A stretch of DNA of 64,000 nt from Symsagittifera roscoffensis (taxonomy: Eukaryota; Xenacoelomorpha; Acoela; Convolutidae). Shown here one piece after another: positions 10,641-20,817 of this stretch (position 1 is its first letter; every line of letters begins with the position of its first letter). The stretch is from the NCBI RefSeq assembly GCF_963678635.1, contig NC_087070.1, positions 15,937,840-16,001,839 of the forward strand, read 5' to 3'. Below the pieces are notes generated by a model. It was not told where the DNA came from and made no database searches. It worked only from the letters and a program-made list of their open reading frames with translations. Both the position numbers and the translations under genes were made by a program.

Positions 10641-11432
10641 TTTATCACTTCTTACTGCCTATACACTCAATTCGATTGCTAGTGTCCTTTTAGTCTGACT
10701 ACTGATAACAATAACACAACACAATAAATTCCAAAAGTTTCACTTAAATTGTGACCACGAATCTTTGTATTGTTATCACAGTAAAGCGTGTTTACAAGTT
10801 TTTCTCAATAATCGATTATTAGTTGTAAGATATGAAGCTAGCACAGTCTGATGATACCAATTGATTCAAAAGATAGTGTCCTCACTACCCAATCAAGGAC
10901 AGATAATATTGATGATACAAAAATGAAGAAAAATGAAGAAAAATGAAGAAAAATAAGAGTATTTTCAATGAAAAACGTATGTGTTTTGTACTTTAGTCAG
11001 TCGCAATGTAATAGTCGAACTTTGTTTCTAAAGGAAGAGCTTTCTCTGTTCGGTGCTGCACCAAACAGACGAAACTTGAAGGCAGTAATTTTCCCAAGTG
11101 GGCGCCTATTGCACCCACCGAGTCCTGTGTTACCTATCTGCCTTGGGATTGCCCGAGCTAGACCTACTAAAATCCTCGGGGCAATCATTTTTCCCAAAAA
11201 CGATTTGGATTTCAATCCACACAAACCAGTTACAAACTCTTTTTCAATTTAGGTTTAGTGTCGCGAATATCCGAGTTTAGACCTGTTTTGTTTTGGTCTG
11301 GTCTTTTATAAAAGGCAAGTTAACAGTGCAGTCACTGGTTCCTAGCCTGTCTCTACCTAATACCTAATAATCTAATAACCTAATACCTTCCACTTTTTTC
11401 TTTTTTTTGTCTACTTAAATCTTGACAAAATA
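10641..11432 (-). promoter_or_regulatory. gypsy leader and presumed 5' LTR region
   Basis: This non-coding stretch lies just upstream of gag. On the minus strand, TTGGTATCATCAG (complement of 10848-10860) begins with TGG and could be a primer-binding site, followed on the LTR side by TCAAT. Only one LTR is in the window, so the boundary cannot be checked. Three copies of AAAAATGAAG occur at 10919-10950. A TATAAAA-like palindromic box lies near 11308-11318. Short frames in both directions around 10968-11252 look random. Confidence 0.35.
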
Positions 11433-11771
11433 ATACCCCTCCGGATTGACAAAAACACGACCCCTCCGGATTGGCAAAATTTGGACCCCTCCGGATTGGC
11501 AAAAACAGGACCCCTTCAGATTGGCAAAAATAGTACCCCTCCGGATTGGCAAAATTGGGACCCTTCCGGATTGGCAAAATTGGGATCCGTACAGATTGGC
11601 AAAAACAAGACCCCTCCGGATTGCCAAAATTGGGACCCTTCCGGATTGGCAAACTTGGGACCCTTTCGGATTGGCAAAATTGGGACCCTTCCGGATTGGC
11701 AAAATTGGGACCCTTCCGGACTGGCAAAGTGAGACCCTTCCGGATTGGGACTCCTCCGGGTTTGTAAAAAT
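11433..11771 (+). repeat. 24-bp minisatellite, about 14 copies
   Basis: Tandem units of about 24 bp read ACCCYTCCGGATTGGCAAAA with a variable 4-5 bp end. Copies differ at one to four positions. Because 24 is a multiple of three, every frame stays open and gives artificial octapeptide-repeat ORFs on both strands. The same core (ACCCYTCCGGATT) appears as single copies outside the array, at about 11879, 12453, 13181, 14807 and 17275 and inverted near 16593. Confidence 0.92.
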
Positions 11772-12109
11772 AGCCTATCTGAGACTTTCAAAATTTTCAC
11801 CCGATACCGCTCCGGATACTTTCTCCGATGCTATTATGCTGTTGGAGCTAACTAGGAAGGGTGTATTTTTGTTCCTAAGACCCTTCCGGATTGAGGCTAA
11901 GCCTCTTATTTGACAATTCACCTTAACCGTGAAGGGTCTTATCACAAGCCTAGTTTCGACTCGACTCTGGTTTTCTGGTTTCGTTAGCCTTTCCTTTTCG
12001 TCTAAAACAGCGTAAAATTGCCTTATTCAGCCGTTACTACCTTTTGGTAGGGGTGTAAGGGCTTTTCAAAAAAAATTTATAAAACGTGAAGGGTCTACCT
12101 TCCCGAATT
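11772..12109. other. Non-coding stretch between minisatellite and inverted-repeat arm
   Basis: No gene is seen. It holds one further ACCCTTCCGGATT copy (about 11879) and two GTGAAGGGTCT motifs (about 11930 and 12088) that also occur in the neighbouring inverted arm, so it probably belongs to the same repeat complex. Confidence 0.5.
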
Positions 12110-13645
12110 AGTGAGTTTGCTAAAAAACAACATTAAATTTTTTTCACGCTTACTTTTTTTGAATAATTGATGCTTCTATGAATAAGCTCACTTAATTTCT
12201 GATCTAATAGTACCAAGATCAACTGGATCTGTCCAGTAGTTCCAAAGTTATTAACCAAAATGTCTTTTTTCTACAATCAAAAAATTTTCTCTCTTATAGG
12301 TTCCGCCTAACTGTTTTCGAAACTCTGTTCTTTTCGACCTAAAAATTATTGATCCGAGCTCAAAAGGCCAATACTCTTCTAGTTCAATGCAAAAAAAACC
12401 CGATCTAAAACGTTCCAGCTGAAAAAATTTGTCAAAAACAATGCTATTTGGACCCTTCCGGATTGATGAATCCACTAAATCAAACACGTTAAGTTCGATT
12501 TCACTGTAACCCGGAAGGTTATCGGCAAACGGGTTTTAAAACTTGTCGGTTCACTAATGAACATTGTCCGAACACTAAATTTTACTATCCTAAATCAAAA
12601 ATTTCAAAAAATTTTCTTATTTTGTAGCGTATCGTTTTTTCAAAAGTCAAGAAAATTCGGTTTTTGGTACCCAATTAGTTCCAACCACTTCTGAACTAAA
12701 CTTCACAGGTTCTACCTATTATACTAGTTCAGTTACGATGTAATTCACTAATTTAGTGCTTTTTTTCCGTTTCAAAAAATATCGATATCTCAAAAATCGC
12801 GATTGTGCAGGGATCAAATTTCGCTATTTTGACCCTAAAAACCGGTCTGCTTACTGTGTTTTTCACTGAAAAACGATATAGGAGTATTAATATAGGCTGA
12901 ATAAATAATAATACTAGTAATATTATAACCCTCCGGTTTGTTCAATATCCCAATTAAGGTGCGAATTAAGGTCCGAATCAAAATCCGAAATTCGCAGTTC
13001 GGTGAAGGGTCACTACAGTGCAGTCACTGTCGAGCCCCCCACAGAGTAATATCTTACTTTTTGTACCAAAAGGGTTACAAAACTTTTAACGATACCCAAA
13101 AGTCGATTGTTGTTGTCCTTGAGCCCCTTCTTGTCGCGCTTTGAACTGCTTGCCGGATCAGTCTTTTTCTCTAATTCCGAGACCCCTCCGGATTGAGCGC
13201 AAATGAGCATTAACGTGCTTAAATACTCGAATAACCCTACAGTACAAGCACCACAAACGGACCACAAAACTGATCGTGACGATCCTGAAAGATTTAAATG
13301 CCTGTAACAACAATATATCTAAAAACAACAAACGGGAGGATCGGATCACATCTCATCTGGGTGGATGATTTTTAATGATTTTATACTTTTTCACTGTTTT
13401 TGGTTTTTTCGGTTATTTATATGTTTTTTGTTTTTTCTTAGGTACTATACTTTTTTTTGTTTGGTTTCCTGTATATCTTTAAGTGTTTTTGGTCACGTAC
13501 CACTCAGGAAATGACAGGACCGCGAATCCCCCCACCCTTCCTCCACCCTTCCTGGTTCGTGAATTTTCGGTCGTAACTAGGTTAAAAAGCAAATCACGGG
13601 AATCCGGAAGGCTTCCGCGTTCCGAACTACCCCTCCGCTTCAACG
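12110..13645 (+). repeat. Left arm of large inverted repeat
   Basis: AT-rich arm, reverse-complementary to 16155-17547. It contains single copies of the CCGGATT minisatellite core at about 12453 and 13181. Short frames within it are not supported by any motif. Confidence 0.8.
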
Positions 13646-14092
13646 TGAATTCCTCGGGAATGATGTGGTTCGTGCATCCACAGTCTATCACAATATCCAT
13701 GGACCCATTTGAATTTGCATTTAGTGCAAATCCAGAAAAAACGCCATGATTGTGGCTCGTTTTTTGCTTGTTTAGATGCTGCTTTGCATAGCACCTGTCG
13801 ACAGTAGGATTGTTACGGCCCCGATTATTACATCACTAGTTTGACTTCTTGCTCTATTCAGTTCCCCTATTGTATGGTCTTCGGAGAAGCCCATGAATGC
13901 CGGAGCCGCAATTGACTTGGAACCCGTATTTTGTTGTTTGAGCCCCCCAAGTGATCTTTTGATAAATTCAAAATAGGCTCCTTCAAAATAGGCTACAAAT
14001 AGTTTACACCATACAGAAAATTTTTTTAGTTTTCCGTAGAAATGAGCAGCTTCTTTTGTTCGGAATCTATCAAGATGTTGTTGCTTGGAATG
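13646..14092 (-). pseudogene. Copia-type Gag-Pol fragment (protease region)
   Basis: Minus-strand translation near 13660-13710 gives D-I-V-I-D-C-G-C-T-N-H-I-I, which matches the form of the copia protease active site (W-x-x-D-S-G-C-T-N-H) with Ser replaced by Cys. It is preceded by an N/S-rich linker and C/H-containing sequence that could be a worn zinc knuckle. The frame runs out of the fragment into the arm sequence at about 13645, so the fragment is truncated at both sides. A 114-codon frame (13772-14116) overlaps it in another phase and is probably not the real frame throughout. Confidence 0.5.
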
Positions 14093-16026
14093 TAACATTC
14101 GCCCGGAAGTACACATCGACGGAAAATAAAGCTAAGCTATAAAACGACTGGCCAGCGTCTAAACAAAGCTCTACATGCTTTTCAACGTCTCTGCCAAAGC
14201 CAGTTGTTTTGGTGGTTTTCCTAACATCGGGCCGACAAAACGTTACTGCTTTCCGGCTTCGACTAGAACGCTCAAACTAACTTAATTATATACAAAAATA
14301 GTGAGCTCATGGCTGGGTCTCAGTATCCCCAGACCACGAGGTCACTCCTAAAAACAAGGCTACTACTTAGTTATTATATTACTATTGTTTTCATTCGGTA
14401 GATAAAAACTGTGACATTCGACCAGAATGTACGAAAATGCAATTTCGCAATCGAATTTTTATCGATCAGAAAAAAGAACATCTGACTGGGAAGATTGATG
14501 ATTTTAATGAACTAGCGACGTTATTTGGACGATTGGACAAATCGGCAAGGGTTAGTTTTAACTGACATGCTAAGGTAACATTCGCCCGGAAGTGCATAAT
14601 GACGGAAAATAAAGCTAGGTTTATTATTTTACTTTTGTTTTTAGTCAGTAGATCAAAATCATCATCTCCATCGAGGATGGATCAACCCTTTCCCTCACTC
14701 CTAGCTTCTCATTCTCTGAAAATGAATCTGGATGTTAATCAAATTCAACTCAGGGCATGACCAGGAAGCTAAAAGTTTATATAAAACAGTTTGAGTTCTG
14801 AGCCCGAGACCCGTCCGGATTCTGGAATCCGGGGAAATAGCACATCTATTTCTCTCCGGAAGGCTAGACACGCCGTCCCAACACCCCTCTTTTTTCTCGG
14901 GTTCTAAGTTGTAACGATTGTAGCAGCACAATCGTTACAACTTGGAATGGTTCCTGACAATCTCCAATTACAATTTCAATCTGTTGTCGTGTTCTCGCAG
15001 TTATTTCTACAGCGACTATTGTTGTTCAGTTTTCGCCGTTTCAGTGTGTGCGAATAATAAAAGTTACGCGTCTTTCTTGTCCAAATCGAAATTTTAAAAA
15101 TTATGTGACATTCGAACAGAATGTACGAAAACGCAACTTTGTATTCAAATTTTTATTGACCAAAAAAGAACATCTGAACTGGAAGATTAATGGTTTTAAC
15201 GGATTAGCAACGTTATTTGGACAATTAGACAAACCGTGAAACTCAAAATATTCTGGTGTTTTGAATTTTAATATTTCAAATTGTGACGTCACGTTTCTGA
15301 GAAATGCTGAAACGGCCATTTTGGAGAAAAAAAAACAGAATAAAAACAGAACAACACTAGTTGCAGTGAAAACAACTACGAAGAAATCACGGCAGATAGA
15401 AATGGAAATTGTCAGAAACCGCTTCGAGTTGCAACGATTGTGCCGCTACAATTGTTACCGAGCAATTCACACGAACGCGGAAGGGTGTTGGGACGACGTG
15501 TCCAGCCTTCCTAAAAGAAATAAGGACGTTATTTCCCCGAATTTCAGAATCCGGAGGGATCTCGGGCCCAAGAATCAAACTGTTTTATATAAACGTTTAG
15601 CTTCCTGGTCATGTCCTGAATTGAAATTATTTAACATCCCGATTCATTTTCAGATAAAGAGAAGCTAGCAGTTGAGGGAAAGGGTTGATCCATCTTCGAT
15701 GGAGATGATGATTTTTATCTACCGAACAAAAACAATAGTAATATAATAAATAGTAGTAGCCCTGTTTTTAGGAGTGACCTCTTGGTCTGGGGATACTGAG
15801 ACCCAGCCATGAGCTCACTATTCTTGCATATAATTTAGTTAATTTGAGTGTTTTGACCGAAGCCAGAAACAGTAACGTTTTTGTCGACCCGATGTTAGGA
15901 AAACCACCAAAAGTACTGGCTTGGCAGAGACGGTGAAAAGCATGTAGAGCTGTGTTTAGACGCTAGCCAGTAGTTTTAGAACCGAGCTTTATTTTCCGTC
16001 GATATGTACTTCCGGGCGAATGTTAC
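14093..16026. mobile_element. Long-TIR non-autonomous DNA element (family A), complete copy
   Basis: Both ends are the same sequence in opposite orientation: GTAACATTCGCCCGGAAGT at 14093 and its complement ending at 16026, followed inward by GGAAAATAAAGCT. The mirror continues for about 800 bp per side, including a shared block with GGTCTGGGGATACTGAG (near 15775, inverted near 14320), down to a core loop at about 15065-15290. The left half has an extra inserted piece (about 14400-14640) that itself ends in another GTAACATTCGCCCGG (about 14573). It encodes no transposase. Partial copies lie at 20818-22910 and 26400-26595. Confidence 0.8.
14998..15380. repeat. Core of family A element with inverted ends and CRE-like site
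   Basis: This roughly 380-bp segment has inverted ends (ACTATTGTTGTTC on the left, GAACAAC-ACTAGTTGC on the right) and recurs almost unchanged at 20818-21192. The central part has a short reading frame with K-K-E-H-L followed later by L-A-T-L-F-G-Q-L-D-K, and a perfect TGACGTCA palindrome near 15283 (again near 21096). It may be an independent MITE or simply the loop of family A. Confidence 0.65.
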
Positions 16027-16154
16027 ATAGATGTTTTTATGGCGCTCCTGGGTGTTATTTCTTTTTAACATCATGCCCGGCAGAACCGTTAACGAGCACT
16101 CCACGCCGAGCGAATGCTTACAATATCGCCCTTAATAAGGCCGTAACCGCCGGG

Positions 16155-17547
16155 GTGGTAGGGTAATTCGGAACGCGGAAGCCTTTCGGTTTCCCGTGAA
16201 TAGTTTTTTTAAGCTAGTTAAGACCGAAAATTCACGAACCAGGAGGAAGGGGGGATTCGCGGTCCCGTCGTTTTCTGAGTAGTACGTGACCAAAAACACT
16301 TAAAAAACACAAAAAACCAAACGAAAAGTTTTATAGTACCTAAGAAAAACAAAAAACATAAAAAAAATAACCGAAAAAACCAAAAACAGTAAAAAAAAAT
16401 ATATAAAATCAGTAGAAATCATCTCCCCAGACGAGATGTGATCCGACCCTCCCGTTTGCTGTTGTTCGATATAATGTTGTTACAGGCATTTAAATCAGTC
16501 AGAATCGTCACGATCAACTTTTTGGCCCGTTTGTGGTGCTTGTACTGTAGGGTTATTTGAGTATTTAAGCACGTTAATGCTAATTAACGCTCAATCCGGA
16601 GGGGTCTCGGGATTAGAGAAGAAGACTGATCCGGCAAGCAGTTCAAAGAGCGACAAGAAGGGGTATCGTTAAAAGTTTTGTAACGCTTTTGGTACAAAAA
16701 GTAAGATATTACTCTGTGGGGGGGCTCGACAGTGACTGCACTGTAGTGACCCTTCACCGAACTGCGAATTTCCGAGTTAAGCACTTTAATTCGGATATTG
16801 AACAAGCCCGGAGGGGTATACTATTACTAATAATATTATTTATACAGCCTATATTATTACTCCTATATCGTTTTTTAGTGAAAAACCCAGTAAGCGGACC
16901 GGTTTTTAGGGTCAAAATAGCGAAATTTGATCCCCCCACAATCGCGATTTTTGAGATATCGATATTTTTTGAAACGCAAAAAAGCGCTAAATTAGTGAGT
17001 TACATCGTAACTGTACTATTATAAAAGGTAGAACCGGTGAAGTTTAGTTCAGAAGTGGTTGGAACTAATTGGGTACCAAAAACCGAAATTTCTTGATTTT
17101 TGAAAAAATGAAACGCTACAAAATAAAAAAAAATTGAAATTTTTGAGTTAGGACAGTAAAAATTGTTGTACGGACAACGTCCACTAGTGAATCAACAGCT
17201 TTTAAAACCCGTTTGCCGATAACCTTCCGGGTTACAAAGAAATCGAATTTAACGTGTTTGATTTAGTGGATTCATCAATCCGGAAGGGTCCAAATAGCAT
17301 TGCTTTTTGAGCTCAGATCATTAATTTTTAGATCGGAAAGAACAGTATTGCGAAAAAATTTAGGCGGAACCTATAAGAGAGAAAATTTTTTGAGTTTAGA
17401 AAAAGACGTTTTGGTTAATAACTTTGGAACAACTGGACAGATCCAGTTGATCTTGGTACCATTAGATCAAAAATTAGATGAGCTTACTCATAGAAACATC
17501 AATTACTTAAAAAGTTAAGCGTGAATTTTTTTAAAATTGTTTTTTAA
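16155..17547 (-). repeat. Right arm of large inverted repeat
   Basis: This is the reverse complement of 12110-13645, with the CCGGATT core inverted near 16593 and again near 17275. The arm ends where the sequence becomes coding-like, just before 17610. Confidence 0.8.
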
Positions 17548-17609
17548 CTCAAGAATCTAAGACCCTACGACAAAACAAACGGCGAGGTCACAAGAATTCC
17601 TCGACTGAC

Positions 17610-20600
17610 TGCAGCATACCAGAGAAGAGACGAAAAGTTGGGGTGATTATAAGAAACTGCCGGAGGAAATCCCTGAATTCCCTCTGATAAGAAGGATGTT
17701 GCTCGGAGCAGTTTCTGCAGTGCAAACTTCTAGGTTGAGAGCTTTTGAGACTAAGGAAAGGAGGATGGTGAAATTCTCAGAAACGATGGACCCGTGTTTT
17801 GAGGGCAAAAGTGCCGCAGTGCTGCAGTATACGCAGTTTGCTTACACGGATGAAGCAACGAGGAGACGAATGAACAATGCAGCGACTCCGAAGCCTGGGA
17901 GATTTGACGAGGAGTGGGCGAAACTGGATCTAGCGCCTATGGTGATGAGAGACAAGGCTGAATTACCAGAAGCCTCCCTGATCTTAACGAGTGTGAAACC
18001 AGAAATAACGGTGGGAGGATCGCTACGGACTAGAAACATGCTAGCACACTTCGGCTATGATGAGATCAAAGTAGTTCATGGAGAGGAGGAAGATCAGTCA
18101 GCTGGCAGGCTAATTGTACCGAAATTTCCTGATGTGACCAGGAGTGAAGAGCAAGGGCCCTCAAATTCAGGAAAGAACCTAGAACGAGATGATGGGCAGG
18201 GAGGAAGCCGTCTATTGGAAGAACCTATGCAACAGGATCCCGATCAAGCTGAGAAAGAAGACGATAAGGCTTCGACAGGAGGAATATCCAGCCTAGACTT
18301 CAATTTCAAACGGCGCGGACGCGTTGGAGGCGATGACTGAACCAGCAGACGAGGGTACTTCCACGCTGGAACCCCCGTCGGCCTTTATTGGAACGAACCG
18401 GAACTTGCCGGAGAGCGGCTCTCCGAGCAATTCTAAAATATCGAACAGAAACTCTTGATGGAATCACCAAAGAGAAGAAGAATAGAAGGCGCTGCCAGAA
18501 TACCTTTCTTCGGAACTTTGCCCGAAGAAGAGTGGGAGGTGCATCATAGAGACCATGAAAATAGGACGGGATGCAGAATGGATAGAGTGGTCTTCACGGA
18601 AGAGGTCTGGACAGTAGTTCAGAGCTACGGAACCCAATCTATTTTGAAACTAGGTCTCAACCGACCACTAATGCGGGAAGCTCTTGACAAACTCGACGAG
18701 TGTGAAGTGAGATTGAGCGAGTTATTGATTGACTCGGCCACTGCCAAAAGTGAGTCAAACTCTCCTATCAAGATGACGCTGCAAGAAGACAAAGGAGAAG
18801 TGGTATTCTCATGGCAGGAACAAAATTAACCGGTTACAAAACCAAGAGGAGTGACCGCACTCTGACTGAAGCGACGTTAGAAATGGAGATACTCAGCCGA
18901 TGAGTAGAGAGTACCATTAAAGACTTTAAACTGTCTCCCATGAATCACGGAAAGGGAAGCGTCGTAGGACAGCTAGTCACAGTAGAATATAATCGACTGA
19001 CAGTGTCGGAAACTGTATCGATTGATGAACCCGCCGGTGGATACATGGAGATGTTAGAGTATATAAATTCGGCCAGAGGACACTTAATGGCTCTGAAGAC
19101 AAAAGTGCCATGGAAGGTTATTTGGAGACAATGATGCAAGGCACCACCCTGTAGCAGAAGGCATACGGGACTCTGGTATCGTCTGAAATGCACGCAGAAA
19201 CGATCGAGCAATTGGTGAGCCTTCCATGGAGAGCGGTAGCGTTACGATACTTCGAAGAAGAAATGAGAACAACGCCGAAGATACACGCTCTGAAAGCAAT
19301 ACCTTACCTGAGAACAGAGCTACAACTGAGGTTCGCTTGGTGCATGATTGGACTGACTCGCGGGGAATATGATTCGGAAGAAAGAAAAAGATCGAAAGAG
19401 GAAAAGGTGTTCTTAATGACGGCTGTGAGAGATCTGATGACCCAAGAAGGAGCAACATTAGCGTGCGCGAAGCGGAGAGACGCTCTCTGCTTCGTTCGAT
19501 TTATGATAGAACAAATTTCAGTGCCAGGGAAGGCGATGAACGAACGAAAGCCTTGCTCTTGCTTGCACTTTTGGACAGATATCAGAGTAAGCCGATGCGA
19601 GTTAACATGAAGGAACCTGTGGAGCTGGAACCGATAAAAAAGATTGACGAAATAAGGAGATTCTCTAACAAGAAGATGAGGCTTACAAAAGAATCTATCC
19701 AGTGAATACTGTGGACCGATCAGGAAGAAATTATACAGTTACGTATCCGGAATCATAGGGATGGCGTACAACCCTTTCGTAAATGAAGACATACGCGATT
19801 GCTTCTTTGACTATGAGCGTTGCTAAGATTCTGGGCGTCAAGAATTGCAACGATAAGAAGCGCTGCTGATCATCAGACTAAGCTGTACTGGTGTTGGAAG
19901 AAAAGGTGACTGCACCTTCAGTGCCAAAATCTGACAACCGAGTGGAATTTGGATTGGGATTCTCGGACGAACTGCTAATAACTAGTCTAATGGTGGTGTG
20001 GGAACTGATCAAACCATCATGGTGTCCGAGTCCTAACGCCGATTCCATATTGCATGCAACACAAGACATGCAGAGGGAACTGAATTCAGACTGTAACTTG
20101 CATGACTTGAACATCATTTACAATTCGATGACGACAGCCTCTAAGAAGACAAAGTAGAGTTGCCTGGCTGGGGACCAGAGGACTGGGTTAAACTGGTAGC
20201 TGTCTGGCGGAAATCTGTGGATTGGAGGGTCACATCTGTGGAGGTCTGGATTGCGTAAAGACCCTGGAGAAGCAACACAGGCAATTGACGATATTGTATG
20301 GGAACATTGTGATGAAGGCGAAAATAGAAACGAAACTGATTGCAGATTGCCATGGAGGAACCGAGGTGAATCTAGTGACTGCACTAAAGTTCTACAGCAT
20401 GTTTGGTTCTTTAGAGTTTTTATTGAACCTAGAATAAAGGCATGAGATGGTTACGACCATCAGTGTACAAGTGTTTCCGGGAGAGTTGCAGACTGAACAA
20501 AAGCACATAGGAAAGTGGAGGGAAGCAATCGAGGCGGAAATGAACATCCGGCACAGTGAAACTTATCGCAGACCGTCGGTAGCGCGATATTTGGTGGGAT

Positions 20601-20817
20601 GTACATTAGCTCTAATGTGCAAGAGCAGATACCCAGTGCATTTCGTAGCGGTGGATGTGAAGAGTACGAGAACGATCGTGGATCAAGCCTTCTCAGTGCC
20701 GAAATGCGTAAAAATTTTAGAAAATTCTTATGAGTTACTGTGCAAAATAATCTCAGCAGTACCGGATGGAACCAAAGAGGAGTTAGAATCGATACTGGGA
20801 AAGAAGTTCATGGGATA
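17610..20817 (+). pseudogene. Unidentified intronless coding block, frame-broken
   Basis: A 3.2-kb stretch is visibly richer in G/C and in coding-like codons than its surroundings. Readable pieces follow one another in changing frames: about 17610-18345 (acidic, E/D/Q-rich end), 18455-18829 (starts with a basic K-R-R-R-I, then W-E-V-H-H-R-D-H), 19188-19470 and 19463-19705, 19891-20157, 20150-20245, 20251-20445, and 20447-20817 (ends G-K-K-F-M-G-Y). Joins fall between overlapping frames, as expected from indels. The last piece is cut by the element starting at 20818. I recognise no domain: no RT, integrase or transposase motif. It may be cargo of the flanking element, an unknown transposon gene, or a captured host gene. 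Confidence 0.55.

Larger units (their letters stand above)
1..10870 (-). mobile_element. Ty3/gypsy-type LTR retrotransposon, decayed, open at left edge
   Basis: Reading on the minus strand from about 10640 downwards, the order is gag with two CCHC knuckles, aspartic protease, reverse transcriptase, RNase H, zinc-binding domain and integrase, a GPF-containing tail, and then an additional ORF. RNase H before integrase is the Ty3/gypsy order. The copy is dead: there is an in-frame TGA in gag, several frameshifts in gag and pol, a TAG in RNase H, and a TAG plus a frameshift in the third ORF. Only the gag-side end lies in the window; the 3' LTR must lie left of position 1, so LTR identity and target duplication cannot be assessed. 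Confidence 0.9.
12110..17547. mobile_element. Large inverted-repeat (foldback-like) structure
   Basis: The segment 12110-13645 is repeated in reverse complement at 16155-17547. For example, the sequence around 12190-12300 (GGTTCCGCCTAA and neighbours) is mirrored at 17360-17475, and the G/C-rich block near 13345 is mirrored at 16440. Inside lie a copia fragment (13646-14092), a complete long-TIR element (14093-16026) and a short unique piece (16027-16154). Arms differ by point changes and small indels, so the two are old rather than a fresh assembly inversion. No transposase is recognisable within. Confidence 0.8.

Noticed and set aside
11380-11913. Several overlapping ORFs on both strands with octapeptide repeats
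   Set aside because: They are a by-product of a 24-bp tandem repeat, whose length is a multiple of three; no start context or flanking coding sequence.
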